NCBI GenBank assembly: GCA_017540225.1
Contig: JAFYBM010000169.1
Location: forward strand, 1-35,786
Direction of reading: 5' to 3'
From: Oscillospiraceae bacterium
GTDB lineage: Bacteria; Bacillota; Clostridia; Oscillospirales; Ruminococcaceae
Length of the DNA stretch: 35,786 nucleotides
The position numbers and the translations under genes were made by a program. Position 1 is the stretch's first letter. Every line of letters begins with the position of its first letter. Of the stretch, positions 16,287 through 23,558 are shown piece by piece. A model generated the notes under the pieces. It was given only the letters and a program-made list of their open reading frames with translations. It was not told where the DNA came from and searched no databases.

Positions 16287-16961
16287 CTACCCGCTTACCC
16301 GCCAGTCGATCGGTGTCATGCCGTTTGCGGTCAGAAACTCATTTGTTTTGGAGAAATGCCGGCAGCCGAAGAAACCGTGATAGGCCGAAAGCGGGCTTGG
16401 ATGCGGACACTGCAAAATCAGATGCCGCCGGTTCGTAATGAGCCTTGCCTTTGCTCTTGCATTGCCGCCCCAGAGCAGGAATACCATCGGCTTTTCGCGT
16501 TCATTGAGATGCCGGATGATTGCATCGGTCAGCTCCTCCCAGCCCATGCCGTGATGGGAGTTTGCCTGTCCCGCACGGACGGTCAGCGCCGCATTGAGCA
16601 GCAGGACGCCCTGCTTTGCCCAGTTTGTCAGATCGCCGGAGCCTCCGCGGTTGTCGATGCCCGTGTCATCATAGATCTCCTTGAAAATATTGATAAGCGA
16701 GGGCGGCGGCTGGATGCCCTGCCGGACAGAAAAGCTCAGTCCGTGTGCCTGTCCCTCACCGTGATAGGGATCCTGTCCCAGAATGACGCATTTGACATCC
16801 GCATAGGGTGTATATTTCAGCGCGTTGAAAATATCGTACATATCCGGATAGATCTTTTTGGTGCGGTATTCCTGAATGAGAAACTGCCGCAGCTTCTGAT
16901 AGCTCTCGCTTGCGAATTCCGGTGCAAGGATCGCATCCCAGTCGTTGCCGATGTGAACCAT
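16287..16961 (-). CDS. ung: Uracil-DNA glycosylase
   Basis: 224 aa, normal length for family 1. It removes uracil from DNA to start base-excision repair. Active-site motif GQDPYH is at 62-67 (catalytic D64), and the DNA-intercalation/His motif HPSPLS has H187. LLLNAALTVR is also intact. It starts 4 nt after the preceding stop, and its AGAGGA ribosome site overlaps the end of that gene. Final gene of the alr group. Confidence 0.97.
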   Translation of the reverse strand: MVHIGNDWDAILAPEFASESYQKLRQFLIQEYRTKKIYPDMYDIFNALKYTPYADVKCVILGQDPYHGEGQAHGLSFSVRQGIQPPPSLINIFKEIYDDTGIDNRGGSGDLTNWAKQGVLLLNAALTVRAGQANSHHGMGWEELTDAIIRHLNEREKPMVFLLWGGNARAKARLITNRRHLILQCPHPSPLSAYHGFFGCRHFSKTNEFLTANGMTPIDWRVSG

Positions 16962-16965
16962 AGCA

Positions 16966-17442
16966 TTAGTCCTCTTTTATTATGTAGTAATACCAGTTTC
17001 CGTTTGCAAGCACATCGCGCGGCGCACCGGAAATCATAATCGGCGCATTCCCGCAGACAAGCTCCGCGTGATTATCCACAAGGAAACCGCCGCTTTTATA
17101 TGTGACAAAGCGGATGGTATCTTCCTCTGCAATGATTTCTTTGAAGTCAGATTCCATCAGCTCATAGATTCCTTCGCAGAAATCCCTGTAGGCATTGGAA
17201 TCCTCATACGGAATGTTGAAATCATTGTCAATGGTCGGGAAATCGGTAATATCCAGATTTGCTTTCTTGCTGAGCAGATACTTCGACACTTTTTCCAATG
17301 CCGCCTGATGTAAACTGTACATATCAGTAAGTGTTTCCTGAGTGTGGGTGGATTCTCGCAGCAGCAGAAACCATGCAATGCCGACCGCGATCAGAAATGC
17401 GATCGCACGGTAAATCCATGAACGGATTTTGGAATTGGACAT
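16966..17442 (-). CDS. Membrane-anchored protein, function unknown
   Basis: 158 aa with a basic N-terminus and a single membrane helix (about 9-27), then a soluble domain that should lie outside the cell. There is no lipobox. No family recognised. The gene lies 17 nt after the DUF3795 gene and 4 nt before ung, within the alr-ung group. AAGAAGG precedes ATG 17442. Confidence 0.65.
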   Translation of the reverse strand: MSNSKIRSWIYRAIAFLIAVGIAWFLLLRESTHTQETLTDMYSLHQAALEKVSKYLLSKKANLDITDFPTIDNDFNIPYEDSNAYRDFCEGIYELMESDFKEIIAEEDTIRFVTYKSGGFLVDNHAELVCGNAPIMISGAPRDVLANGNWYYYIIKED

Positions 17443-17459
17443 AGCACAAACCTTCTTTG

Positions 17460-17858
17460 TTATCGTTTTCCTGTTTTGATGTAATCAATCAGCTTTTCGA
17501 GATCGTCAAAATCATCGTAATCGCCCATAATGCCCTCACGGTGATAGACAATGCCGGCCTGTTCGTTGCGTTCAAGACAGTCAAGCAGCTCTGTAAGGCC
17601 GTATCTGCGTGCAAATTCCGCAAAGGCGCGTGCCTTGATCTTATCAGCATAAAGCCCCTTGCGGCACTGTGCCGGTTCGCATTCATAGCAGCCGTTCAGT
17701 TTTTTTGCGATGACGCATTTGCGGTTTTCACACCATTCGGCGTCCCTGCACCATGAAAGCTCTGCAAAGCCGTCTTTTTTGCAGCCCTTGCAGGTCACAT
17801 TCTCAGAACACAGACAGCAGGCCAGTCCGCATCGGGCGATTCCGAGTTCCCGTTTCAT
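17460..17858 (-). CDS. Cysteine-rich DUF3795-type protein
   Basis: 132 aa. The N-terminal half holds about ten cysteines in CxxC-like pairs (RCGLACCLC, CKGC, CEC and others), the pattern of the DUF3795 family, which probably binds metal. The C-terminal half is helical and without Cys. Function is unknown. AGGAGG precedes ATG 17858, 18 nt after the alr stop. Confidence 0.78.
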   Translation of the reverse strand: MKRELGIARCGLACCLCSENVTCKGCKKDGFAELSWCRDAEWCENRKCVIAKKLNGCYECEPAQCRKGLYADKIKARAFAEFARRYGLTELLDCLERNEQAGIVYHREGIMGDYDDFDDLEKLIDYIKTGKR

Positions 17859-17876
17859 AGTTTTCCTCCTGCACGT

Positions 17877-19076
17877 TTATCTTTTCCAGATGCTGTCGGA
17901 TACATCGACCGGCACGCCGTCCTGAAGGAAGAAGCGCGGCACGCGCTCACCGACTGCACAGACAACCTCATAATTGATCGTTCCGGTGTGTGCAGCGATC
18001 TTGTCCGCCGAGGTCAGGCCGTTTGCGTCACCGAATACCGTGACAATATCCCCGACGCTGATGCCCTCTGTATCTGTAATATCGAGCATGAGCTGATCCA
18101 TGCAGACGCGCCCGATCACAGGGCAGAGCTGCTCCCGCACCAGCATCGAGCAGTTGCCGTTTCCGTTGAGCCGCCAGAAGCCGTCCGCATACCCGATCGG
18201 CACCGTTGCGACCCTGCGCGGCTGCTCCGCCGTATAGGTGCGGCCGTAGCTGACCGTGTCTCCCGCTTCGATCGTTTTGATATGGGAAATCACGCTTTTC
18301 AGCGCCATGACCGGCTTCAGCTCCGGCAGGTTGCGCGTGACGCCGGAGGGAGCAAGGCCGTAAAGCACGACACCTGCCCGCACCATATCAAGGTGCACAT
18401 CCGGCAGATCGTCCACAACCGGTTTATCGAAAATCGCCGCGCTGTTTGCGCAGTGCCGCAGTGCAAATTCAATGCCGTAGCAGCCGAGGCGGTCAATGGC
18501 ATCAATGAAGTTTTCATACTGATCTGCGGTAAATTCCGCACCGTCCTCTGCCTCATCCGCAACGGCAAAATGCGTGAAAATGCCCTCTGCCTTTAGGCAG
18601 GGCAGCTTGCAGACGGCCAGTGCATCGGCAAGCTCACTGTGTCCGTTCCGGTGCTGAAAGCCGATTCTGCCCATGCCGGTATCAATTTTAATGTGCATTT
18701 TGACACGCACGCCGTCGGACATCGCAGCCTGCGAGAGTGCCTCTCCATAGCTGCGGGAATACACGCACTGCGAGATATTCTGCTTTGCGAGCACACCGGC
18801 ACATTCCGGCGGGGTATAGCCGAGAATGAGGATCGGCAGTGAAATCTGACCCTGCCGGAGCTGGAGTGCTTCCTCCAGATTGGATACGGCGAGGAAATCC
18901 GCGCCGAGAGATTCATAGAGTGCAGCGAGCCGCACAGCATTGTGACCGTAGCCGTTTGCCTTGATGACACAGCAGACCTTGGTTTCCGGCCTGACAGCCT
19001 TGCGGATCTGCTGATAATTCCATGCGGCGCTGTCGAGATTGATTTCCGCCCATGTTCGTTTGCGTATGCCCTGCAC
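17877..19076 (-). CDS. alr: Alanine racemase
   Basis: 399 aa. This PLP enzyme makes D-alanine for peptidoglycan. PLP lysine K39 lies in VIKANGYGH, the catalytic tyrosine is Y277 (SYGRTY), and the MDQ segment is at 326-328. The start is a GTG at 19076, with AAAGGAG 11 nt upstream and an in-frame stop just before it, so no longer start exists. First gene of an alr-DUF3795-unknown-ung group. The promoter is inside a repeated 30-bp element. Confidence 0.95.
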   Translation of the reverse strand: MQGIRKRTWAEINLDSAAWNYQQIRKAVRPETKVCCVIKANGYGHNAVRLAALYESLGADFLAVSNLEEALQLRQGQISLPILILGYTPPECAGVLAKQNISQCVYSRSYGEALSQAAMSDGVRVKMHIKIDTGMGRIGFQHRNGHSELADALAVCKLPCLKAEGIFTHFAVADEAEDGAEFTADQYENFIDAIDRLGCYGIEFALRHCANSAAIFDKPVVDDLPDVHLDMVRAGVVLYGLAPSGVTRNLPELKPVMALKSVISHIKTIEAGDTVSYGRTYTAEQPRRVATVPIGYADGFWRLNGNGNCSMLVREQLCPVIGRVCMDQLMLDITDTEGISVGDIVTVFGDANGLTSADKIAAHTGTINYEVVCAVGERVPRFFLQDGVPVDVSDSIWKR

Positions 19077-19114
19077 AGTACATCAGGCTCCTTTCATTTT
19101 CGCATACATATTTT

Positions 19115-19143
19115 ATTATATCATATTATGCAGAAAAACGCAA
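19115..19143 (-). promoter_or_regulatory. Promoter of the alr group
   Basis: On the - strand TTGCGT (19143-19138), a 17-bp spacer and TATAAT (19120-19115). All but the last two bases lie in a perfectly repeated 30-bp segment. Confidence 0.65.
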
Positions 19144-19242
19144 TGGGAGAAGATGAAAAAAGATGAAAATGAAACGATTTTGGGGGCAATAATGGAGGCC
19201 GGCACTGCCGGCTATATCATATTATGCAGAAAAACGCAATGG
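19117..19242. repeat. Pair of perfect 30-bp direct repeats upstream of alr
   Basis: The 30 bases at 19117-19146 recur exactly at 19213-19242, an offset of 96. The first copy forms the alr promoter; the second would read TTGCGT-N17-TATAGC, a weaker -10. A palindrome GCCGGC-ACT-GCCGGC (19198-19212) touches the left edge of the second copy. With the two hairpins described next, this accounts for the 304-nt gene-free stretch 19077-19380. Confidence 0.85.
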
Positions 19243-19270
19243 AGCAGCCGAAAAAGGCAATAGAATAAAA

Positions 19271-19305
19271 ATGAGGGAAGCAGCCCCGCACGGCACTTCC
19301 CTCAT
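19271..19305. terminator. Hairpin with flanking A and T runs
   Basis: A perfect 10-bp stem (19271-19280 with 19296-19305) and a 15-nt loop. TTTTTT follows three bases later on the + strand and AAAA precedes it, so it could end transcripts from either side; the likely user is the DUF4230-like gene on the - strand. Confidence 0.65.
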
Positions 19306-19334
19306 TCCCTTTTTTATCGCTATTTGAAAGTTAA

Positions 19335-19362
19335 GCGGGAGCTTCGCACTCTAAGCTCCCGC
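19335..19362. terminator. Hairpin after the DUF4230-like gene
   Basis: A perfect 10-bp stem (19335-19344 with 19353-19362) with an 8-nt loop lies 18 nt past the stop of the - strand gene. The better T-run is on the + strand (about 19367-19372), so as a - strand terminator it would act together with the 19271 hairpin. Confidence 0.6.
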
Positions 19363-19380
19363 AAATATTTTTCCCCGCAA

Positions 19381-20262
19381 TTACCAAAAGAACGGAAACA
19401 GCGGATAATCAGAATCCTCCGGTTCCGGTTCATCCGGCTCCGGTTCGGTTTCTTCCGGCTCGGGCGGCGCTGTGACGGCAGGCTCCGTGACAGCCGGTTC
19501 TGTTTCCGGCAGAGCAAACAAAACCTGATACTCCTTTGTCAGATCCGCGACCGAAAAGCAGCTCCGGATAACCGTTTCGGCATTTTTCAGTGTCTTTCCG
19601 CCGAAATCACGCTCCTGCACAATCCGGTCACAAATGCGGGATTTGATCTCGCGGATCAGCGCAGTATAATCCGCAAAGGACGGTGAACGGAACAGAGAGC
19701 TTTTGACATCGTAATACTGAATGGAATCCTCATCCAGCTCATGTGAAATGATCTGCGGCTCCGGCAGTGTGACCGTGATCTGCATGGACTCCGGATCAAC
19801 CGCATACCCGATCGCACCGGCATCCACAGACATACAGATCGTTCCGTCACAGGTGATGATGACACTGTCCGTCGAAAACGGTACCCGCCTGCCCCAGACC
19901 TCACTGTGTGTCTCATAGCAGTCTGAATCGGTGTAGCAATAGCTTGCCGTAAACATCGGTTCGGCCGGCTTCAGCAGTTCCCGCAGCGCATCCGCATCCG
20001 GCGGCGGGACGGTTTCAGCGACCGGCTCCGGTATCGGTTCCGGCACAGGCTCTGCGGCGGGCAGCGTTACAGCAGGCGGCAGCTCTGTTTCCGATACAGC
20101 ATCGGCACGCGCAGCGGCAGCGGCTTCCGCCTGTGCCCGCCGCGTATCCCCCTCGGTCATAACCTTCATCAGCAATGCGCCGCCGACGGCACAGCCGACG
20201 ATCAGGCCGGAGAACGAATAGAGCAGAATCCGGATGATTTCATGCTTTTGTTCTTTGCGCAT
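19381..20262 (-). CDS. DUF4230-like membrane-anchored protein
   Basis: 293 aa. A membrane helix (about 9-32) is followed by an Ala-rich stretch, a Pro/Glu-rich linker, a folded domain and a Pro/Glu-rich C-terminal tail. The core has a GAIGYAVDPESMQITVTLP run and a following HELDEDSIQ region, resembling DUF4230 proteins. Function unknown. ATG 20262 is preferred because AAAGGA lies about 8 nt upstream; an ATG six codons earlier lacks a ribosome site. Single gene with its own promoter and terminators. Confidence 0.75.
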   Translation of the reverse strand: MRKEQKHEIIRILLYSFSGLIVGCAVGGALLMKVMTEGDTRRAQAEAAAAARADAVSETELPPAVTLPAAEPVPEPIPEPVAETVPPPDADALRELLKPAEPMFTASYCYTDSDCYETHSEVWGRRVPFSTDSVIITCDGTICMSVDAGAIGYAVDPESMQITVTLPEPQIISHELDEDSIQYYDVKSSLFRSPSFADYTALIREIKSRICDRIVQERDFGGKTLKNAETVIRSCFSVADLTKEYQVLFALPETEPAVTEPAVTAPPEPEETEPEPDEPEPEDSDYPLFPFFW

Positions 20263-20320
20263 TTTTAGTTCCTTTCGCATTTGCAGACGGCTGTATATCT
20301 ATTCCTTTTGTTCTGAAAAC

Positions 20321-20349
20321 AGTATATCACACAGCCGGCATACTGTCAA
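20321..20349 (-). promoter_or_regulatory. Promoter of the DUF4230-like gene
   Basis: On the - strand TTGACA (20349-20344), a 17-bp spacer and TATACT (20326-20321). Confidence 0.85.
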
Positions 20350-20439
20350 TTTCAGTAAACAGATTGTGATAAAACTGATACAGTTTCCGCCGAAAGCGTT
20401 ACAATTCCGTGACATTTTCAGATTATTTTAAGCACGCGC

Positions 20440-20448
20440 TGTTATAAT
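20440..20448 (+). promoter_or_regulatory. Extended -10 promoter of the candidate small RNA
   Basis: TG-T-TATAAT at 20440-20448. No good -35 is visible at normal spacing, which extended -10 promoters can tolerate. Expected start near 20455. Confidence 0.55.
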
Positions 20449-20454
20449 GCAGAC

Positions 20455-20580
20455 ATAGAAGCAAGAAACCTGCTTCTGATGGATTTCAACCCCCATTTAC
20501 CGATTTTCTATTTCCTGATTTTTCCCGAATACTCATTTTTTCTGACCGGACTGCTGCAAGCAGTCCGATTTTCTTTTTCC
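20455..20580 (+). ncRNA. Candidate small RNA of about 125 nt
   Basis: The predicted transcript begins with a 7-bp hairpin (20457-20463 with 20471-20477). A largely unpaired pyrimidine-rich middle follows, with CCCCC at 20490-20494 and further TTTCC and TCCC patches. It ends in a 9-bp terminator hairpin (20547-20555 with 20559-20567) followed by ATTTTCTTTTT. C-rich single-stranded patches are typical of Firmicute antisense RNAs that block ribosome sites. I do not recognise a named family. Apart from this and the neighbouring promoters and terminator, the 464-nt gap 20263-20726 holds no gene. Confidence 0.55.
20547..20575 (+). terminator. Rho-independent terminator of the candidate small RNA
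   Basis: A 9-bp perfect stem with a 3-nt loop, then ATTTTCTTTTT. No protein gene on the + strand precedes it within this gap. Confidence 0.85.
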
Positions 20581-20628
20581 GGAACGGCGCAGCAGCCTGT
20601 TTCCGTGCGAAAGCAATTCATTAAGCAC

Positions 20629-20657
20629 TTTACTTTTTGGTGAGAATCGTGTATACT
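20629..20657 (+). promoter_or_regulatory. Promoter facing into the antisense strand of the deaminase gene
   Basis: TTTACT at 20629-20634, a 17-bp spacer and TATACT at 20652-20657. The first + strand gene beyond it is rsmA, about 600 bp away, so a transcript would cross the whole deaminase gene in antisense. Confidence 0.5.
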
Positions 20658-20689
20658 ATAGCTGTGAAGGAAACAGATACACACAAAAA

Positions 20690-20710
20690 CGCCCCCGACA
20701 AGCGGAGGCG
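20690..20710 (-). terminator. Terminator of the deaminase gene
   Basis: On the - strand an 8-bp GC-rich stem (one G-U pair) with a 5-nt loop, followed by TTTTTGTGTG, 16 bp past the stop. Confidence 0.8.
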
Positions 20711-20726
20711 CGGACTGACTGCGGAA

Positions 20727-21221
20727 TCAATAGCCTTTGGAAAGGTCTTCGCTGAGGGAATCATCGTTTTCGATCCAGCTGTTTGTTTCGATAGTGAAAT
20801 AAGCATTTTCGTCCTGCCGGATCACAACCTTTTCGATACCGGCATTCAGAATCAGACGCTTGCACATGGAGCAAGGCTCCACGGCACCGTCCAGCTGATC
20901 GGTCTTAGCGTCGTGACAGGCAAGATAGAGCGCGGAGCCGAGCAGATCGGCACGGCTGGCGCTGATGATCGCATTCGCCTCGGCATGGACGCTGCGGCAA
21001 AGCTCATAGCGCTGACCGCGCGGCACCTGCATCCGTTCCCGATAACAGAAATCGAGATCACTGCAATTTTTCCGGCCGCGGGGGGCACCGTTATAGCCTG
21101 TTGAGATGATTTCGTCATTCTTGACAACGATTGCGCCGAATTTCCGCCGCAGACAGGTGCTGCGTCCGGATACAGCCTCCGCAATATCCAGATAATAGTT
21201 TGTTTTATCCTTGCGTTCCAT
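20727..21221 (-). CDS. ComEB-type dCMP/cytidine deaminase-fold protein
   Basis: 164 aa zinc deaminase. The zinc ligands and catalytic Glu are in SVHAEANAI, and the second motif is PCSMCKRLI. Firmicute ComEB homologues act as dCMP deaminase, feeding dUMP to thymidylate synthesis. ATG 21221 is set by AAAGGAGG; an upstream extension would overlap rsmA. It is divergent from rsmA with only 41 nt between start codons, so its promoter must lie in or near the rsmA 5' end; I find no strong one there. Confidence 0.88.
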   Translation of the reverse strand: MERKDKTNYYLDIAEAVSGRSTCLRRKFGAIVVKNDEIISTGYNGAPRGRKNCSDLDFCYRERMQVPRGQRYELCRSVHAEANAIISASRADLLGSALYLACHDAKTDQLDGAVEPCSMCKRLILNAGIEKVVIRQDENAYFTIETNSWIENDDSLSEDLSKGY

Positions 21222-21262
21222 AACGGAACCTCCTTTCAAAAAAACGAAAACAGGAGAATAAT

Positions 21263-22117
21263 ATGCTTGAACTGACTGATATGCAGGTAATCCGTGCGCT
21301 GACAAAGCGCTATGATTTCTCGTTTTCCAAAGGCCTCGGACAGAATTTCCTGATTGATCCGGAGGTCTGTCCTGCCATTGCGGAATACGGTATTCCCGCA
21401 AAGGAATGCGGTGTGCTGGAGATCGGCACGGGCTTCGGTGTCCTGACGCAGCAGCTTGCGCTGCGGTCGGAGCAGGTTGTTGCCGTCGAGCTTGACCGCC
21501 GCCTGAAGCCGGTGCTGACGGAAACGCTTGCAGATTTCAGCAATATCCGTGTTGTCTGGCAGGATATTATGAAGGTGCCGCTGCAAGATTTTTTACAGGA
21601 GCAATTCGGAACACGGGAAGTCGCAGTCTGCGCAAATCTCCCCTATTATATCACCTCGCCGATTCTGATGCATCTGCTGGAATCCGGCGCAAAGCTCCAA
21701 AGCATCACGGTCATGGTGCAGAAGGAGGCTGCGGAACGTCTTTGCGCGGAGATCGGAACACGGGAGGCCGGCGCGATCACAGCGGCTGTGCGGCTGCGCG
21801 GCCATGCAGAACAGCTTTTTGAGGTACCGCGGGAATCGTTTTACCCGTCACCCAAGGTCGATTCTGCGGTAATCCGCATCACGCCCTATGAAACACCGCT
21901 CTGTCCGGAGAATGCATTGCAGCAGGTGCTGAAAACGGTCAAAGCGGGATTCGGTCAGCGCCGGAAAACGGCAGTCAATGCGCTTTCCGCGGGATTATCC
22001 CTGCCGAAGGAGCAGGTCACGGCGGCGCTTGCTGACTGCGGGCTTACTGCAAATGTCCGGTTTGAACAGCTTGATCTGGAGACGCTGCTGCGGCTGAGCA
22101 GAACTCTGTTCAACTGA
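21263..22117 (+). CDS. rsmA: 16S rRNA dimethyladenosine transferase RsmA (KsgA)
   Basis: 284 aa. It dimethylates the two adjacent adenines in the 3' hairpin of 16S rRNA (A1518/A1519 in Escherichia coli). The KGLGQNFLID start, the AdoMet loop LEIGTGFGVLT (about 52-62), and catalytic NLPY at 125-128 are complete. AGGAGA precedes ATG 21263. There is no obvious promoter in the 41-nt gap from the deaminase start; transcription may begin at 20629-20657 or inside the deaminase gene. It ends before a repeat array and converges on ychF. Confidence 0.97.
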   Translation: MLELTDMQVIRALTKRYDFSFSKGLGQNFLIDPEVCPAIAEYGIPAKECGVLEIGTGFGVLTQQLALRSEQVVAVELDRRLKPVLTETLADFSNIRVVWQDIMKVPLQDFLQEQFGTREVAVCANLPYYITSPILMHLLESGAKLQSITVMVQKEAAERLCAEIGTREAGAITAAVRLRGHAEQLFEVPRESFYPSPKVDSAVIRITPYETPLCPENALQQVLKTVKAGFGQRRKTAVNALSAGLSLPKEQVTAALADCGLTANVRFEQLDLETLLRLSRTLFN

Positions 22118-22136
22118 GCACAGCACCCTATTTTTA

Positions 22137-22527
22137 GGAAGTGAAGCGGAACGTGATAATATCACCGTCCTGCACCTCAGAGTTTTTCCCTCCACGGGCA
22201 GTGCCCGCTCCCATTTTCTTCCTTGCTGCGATCAGGAAGTAAAATGGAAGGTAATTTTGCCGCCGTCCTGCACCTCATAGGTTTTTCCTTCCACGGGCAG
22301 TGCCCGCTCCCATTTTCTTCCTTGCTGCGATCAGGAAGTAAAATGGAAGGTAATTATGCCGCCGTCCTGCACCTCATAGGTTTTTCCTTCCACGGGCAGT
22401 GCCCGCTCCCTTTTTTTCCTTGCTGCGATCAGGAAGTAAAATGGAAGGTAATTATGTCGCCGTCCTGCACCTCATAGGTTTTTCCTTCCATGCGGACAAC
22501 ACCTTTTTCCTTCGCTGCGACCATATT
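22137..22527. repeat. Tandem array of ychF 3'-end copies, four units of 98-99 bp
   Basis: Units begin at 22137, 22235, 22334 and 22432. The last is the real end of ychF; the other three lie beyond its stop. The units at 22235 and 22334 are nearly identical and share about 60 bases with the gene's own end. The outermost unit is the most diverged and has a one-base deletion. Each extra copy carries a palindrome CGGGCA-G-TGCCCG (22294-22306 in the second unit) that the gene itself lacks. This fills the 311-nt gap 22118-22428; in the third unit the palindrome is followed by a T7 run on the + strand and might act as the rsmA terminator. Confidence 0.92.
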
Positions 22528-23526
22528 GCCGCCATTCGCCATGAAGTCCTCGAATGAGATGACCTCGGCGCGGATAAATCCCTTCTCAAAATCAGAATGG
22601 ATCTTGCCGGCAGCCTGCGGTGCCTTTGTTCCCTTTTTGATCGTCCATGCGCGGCATTCATCCGAGCCGCCGGTCAGATACGAAATCAGTCCCAGCAGTG
22701 CGTAGCCTGCATGAATGATGCGCGTCAGGCCGGATTCCTCCAAACCGAGATCCGCCAGAAAAACCTGCTGTTCCTCCGGATCCATATCGGAGATCTCTGC
22801 CTCGATTTGAGCACAGATCGGGAAAACAGCAGCGTTTTCCGCCTCGGCAATTGCCTTGACTGCCTGAAAATGCGGATTGCTGTCCAGATCACCGGAAAAA
22901 TCATCCTCTGAAAGGTTTGCAGCATAAATAACCGGCTTTGCCGTCAGCAGCGGTGTTTCCAAAATAACACTCAGCTCGTCCTCGGTGCATTCAAAGCTGC
23001 GGGCGGGCTTTTCTTCTGTCAGGTGCGTCATCAGACGCTTGAGCAGCTCCAGATCGGCCTGATATTTTTTGTCGCCCTTTGCGAGCTTCGCCGTTTTGTC
23101 GATGCGCCGTTCAATCAGCTCAATATCCGAGAAGATCAGCTCCAGATTGATGACGTCGATATCGCGCTTCGGATCAATCGAGCCGTCAACATGGACAATA
23201 TTGTCATCCTCAAAGCAGCGTACAACATGGATAATCGCGTCAACCTCACGGATGTCCGCGAGAAAACGGTTGCCCAGTCCCTCGCCCTTGGAAGCGCCCT
23301 TTACAAGTCCCGCAATATCGACAAATTGCAGGGTTGCAGGCGTAAATTTCTTCGGCTGATAGATTTCCGCGAGCTTTTCCAGTCTTGCATCCGGTACCGA
23401 AACAATGCCGACGTTTTTATCAATTGTGCAGAACGGATAGTTTGTGGATTCAGCGCCTGCATTTGTCAGTGCGTTGAACAGGGTGCTTTTGCCGACATTC
23501 GGCAGACCGACCATTCCGAGTTTCAT
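22429..23526 (-). CDS. ychF: YchF (OLA1-type) ribosome-associated ATPase/GTPase
   Basis: 365 aa, full length. The N-terminal P-loop GLPNVGKST is at 7-15, a coiled-coil region lies in the middle and a TGS domain at the C-terminus ends in [11 protein letters not shown]. YchF binds ribosomes and prefers ATP over GTP. The reading frame is intact despite the tandem copies of its last about 30 codons just downstream. GGAGG precedes ATG 23526. It follows the sortase-tail gene by 32 nt and is probably co-transcribed with it. Confidence 0.97.
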   Translation of the reverse strand: MKLGMVGLPNVGKSTLFNALTNAGAESTNYPFCTIDKNVGIVSVPDARLEKLAEIYQPKKFTPATLQFVDIAGLVKGASKGEGLGNRFLADIREVDAIIHVVRCFEDDNIVHVDGSIDPKRDIDVINLELIFSDIELIERRIDKTAKLAKGDKKYQADLELLKRLMTHLTEEKPARSFECTEDELSVILETPLLTAKPVIYAANLSEDDFSGDLDSNPHFQAVKAIAEAENAAVFPICAQIEAEISDMDPEEQQVFLADLGLEESGLTRIIHAGYALLGLISYLTGGSDECRAWTIKKGTKAPQAAGKIHSDFEKGFIRAEVISFEDFMANGGNMVAAKEKGVVRMEGKTYEVQDGDIITFHFTS

Positions 23527-23558
23527 AGATATTGATTCCTCCTGTTATATGCGGGATC

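Noticed and set aside
20479..20643. A 54-codon frame starting inside the candidate small RNA
   Set aside because: It has no ribosome site, runs through the terminator hairpin and has a Phe/Leu-rich composition dictated by the T-rich DNA.
20637..21104. A 155-codon + strand frame over the deaminase gene
   Set aside because: It is the reverse shadow of the deaminase, which has intact zinc motifs on the - strand.
19117..22431. Repeats as a possible CRISPR array
   Set aside because: The 30-bp repeat occurs only twice, the ychF units are contiguous copies of coding sequence without spacers, and no cas gene is present.
22223..22477. An 84-codon frame with internal amino-acid repeats across the ychF array
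   Set aside because: Its repeats simply mirror the 98-99-bp DNA units, and it is antisense to ychF-derived sequence with no ribosome site.
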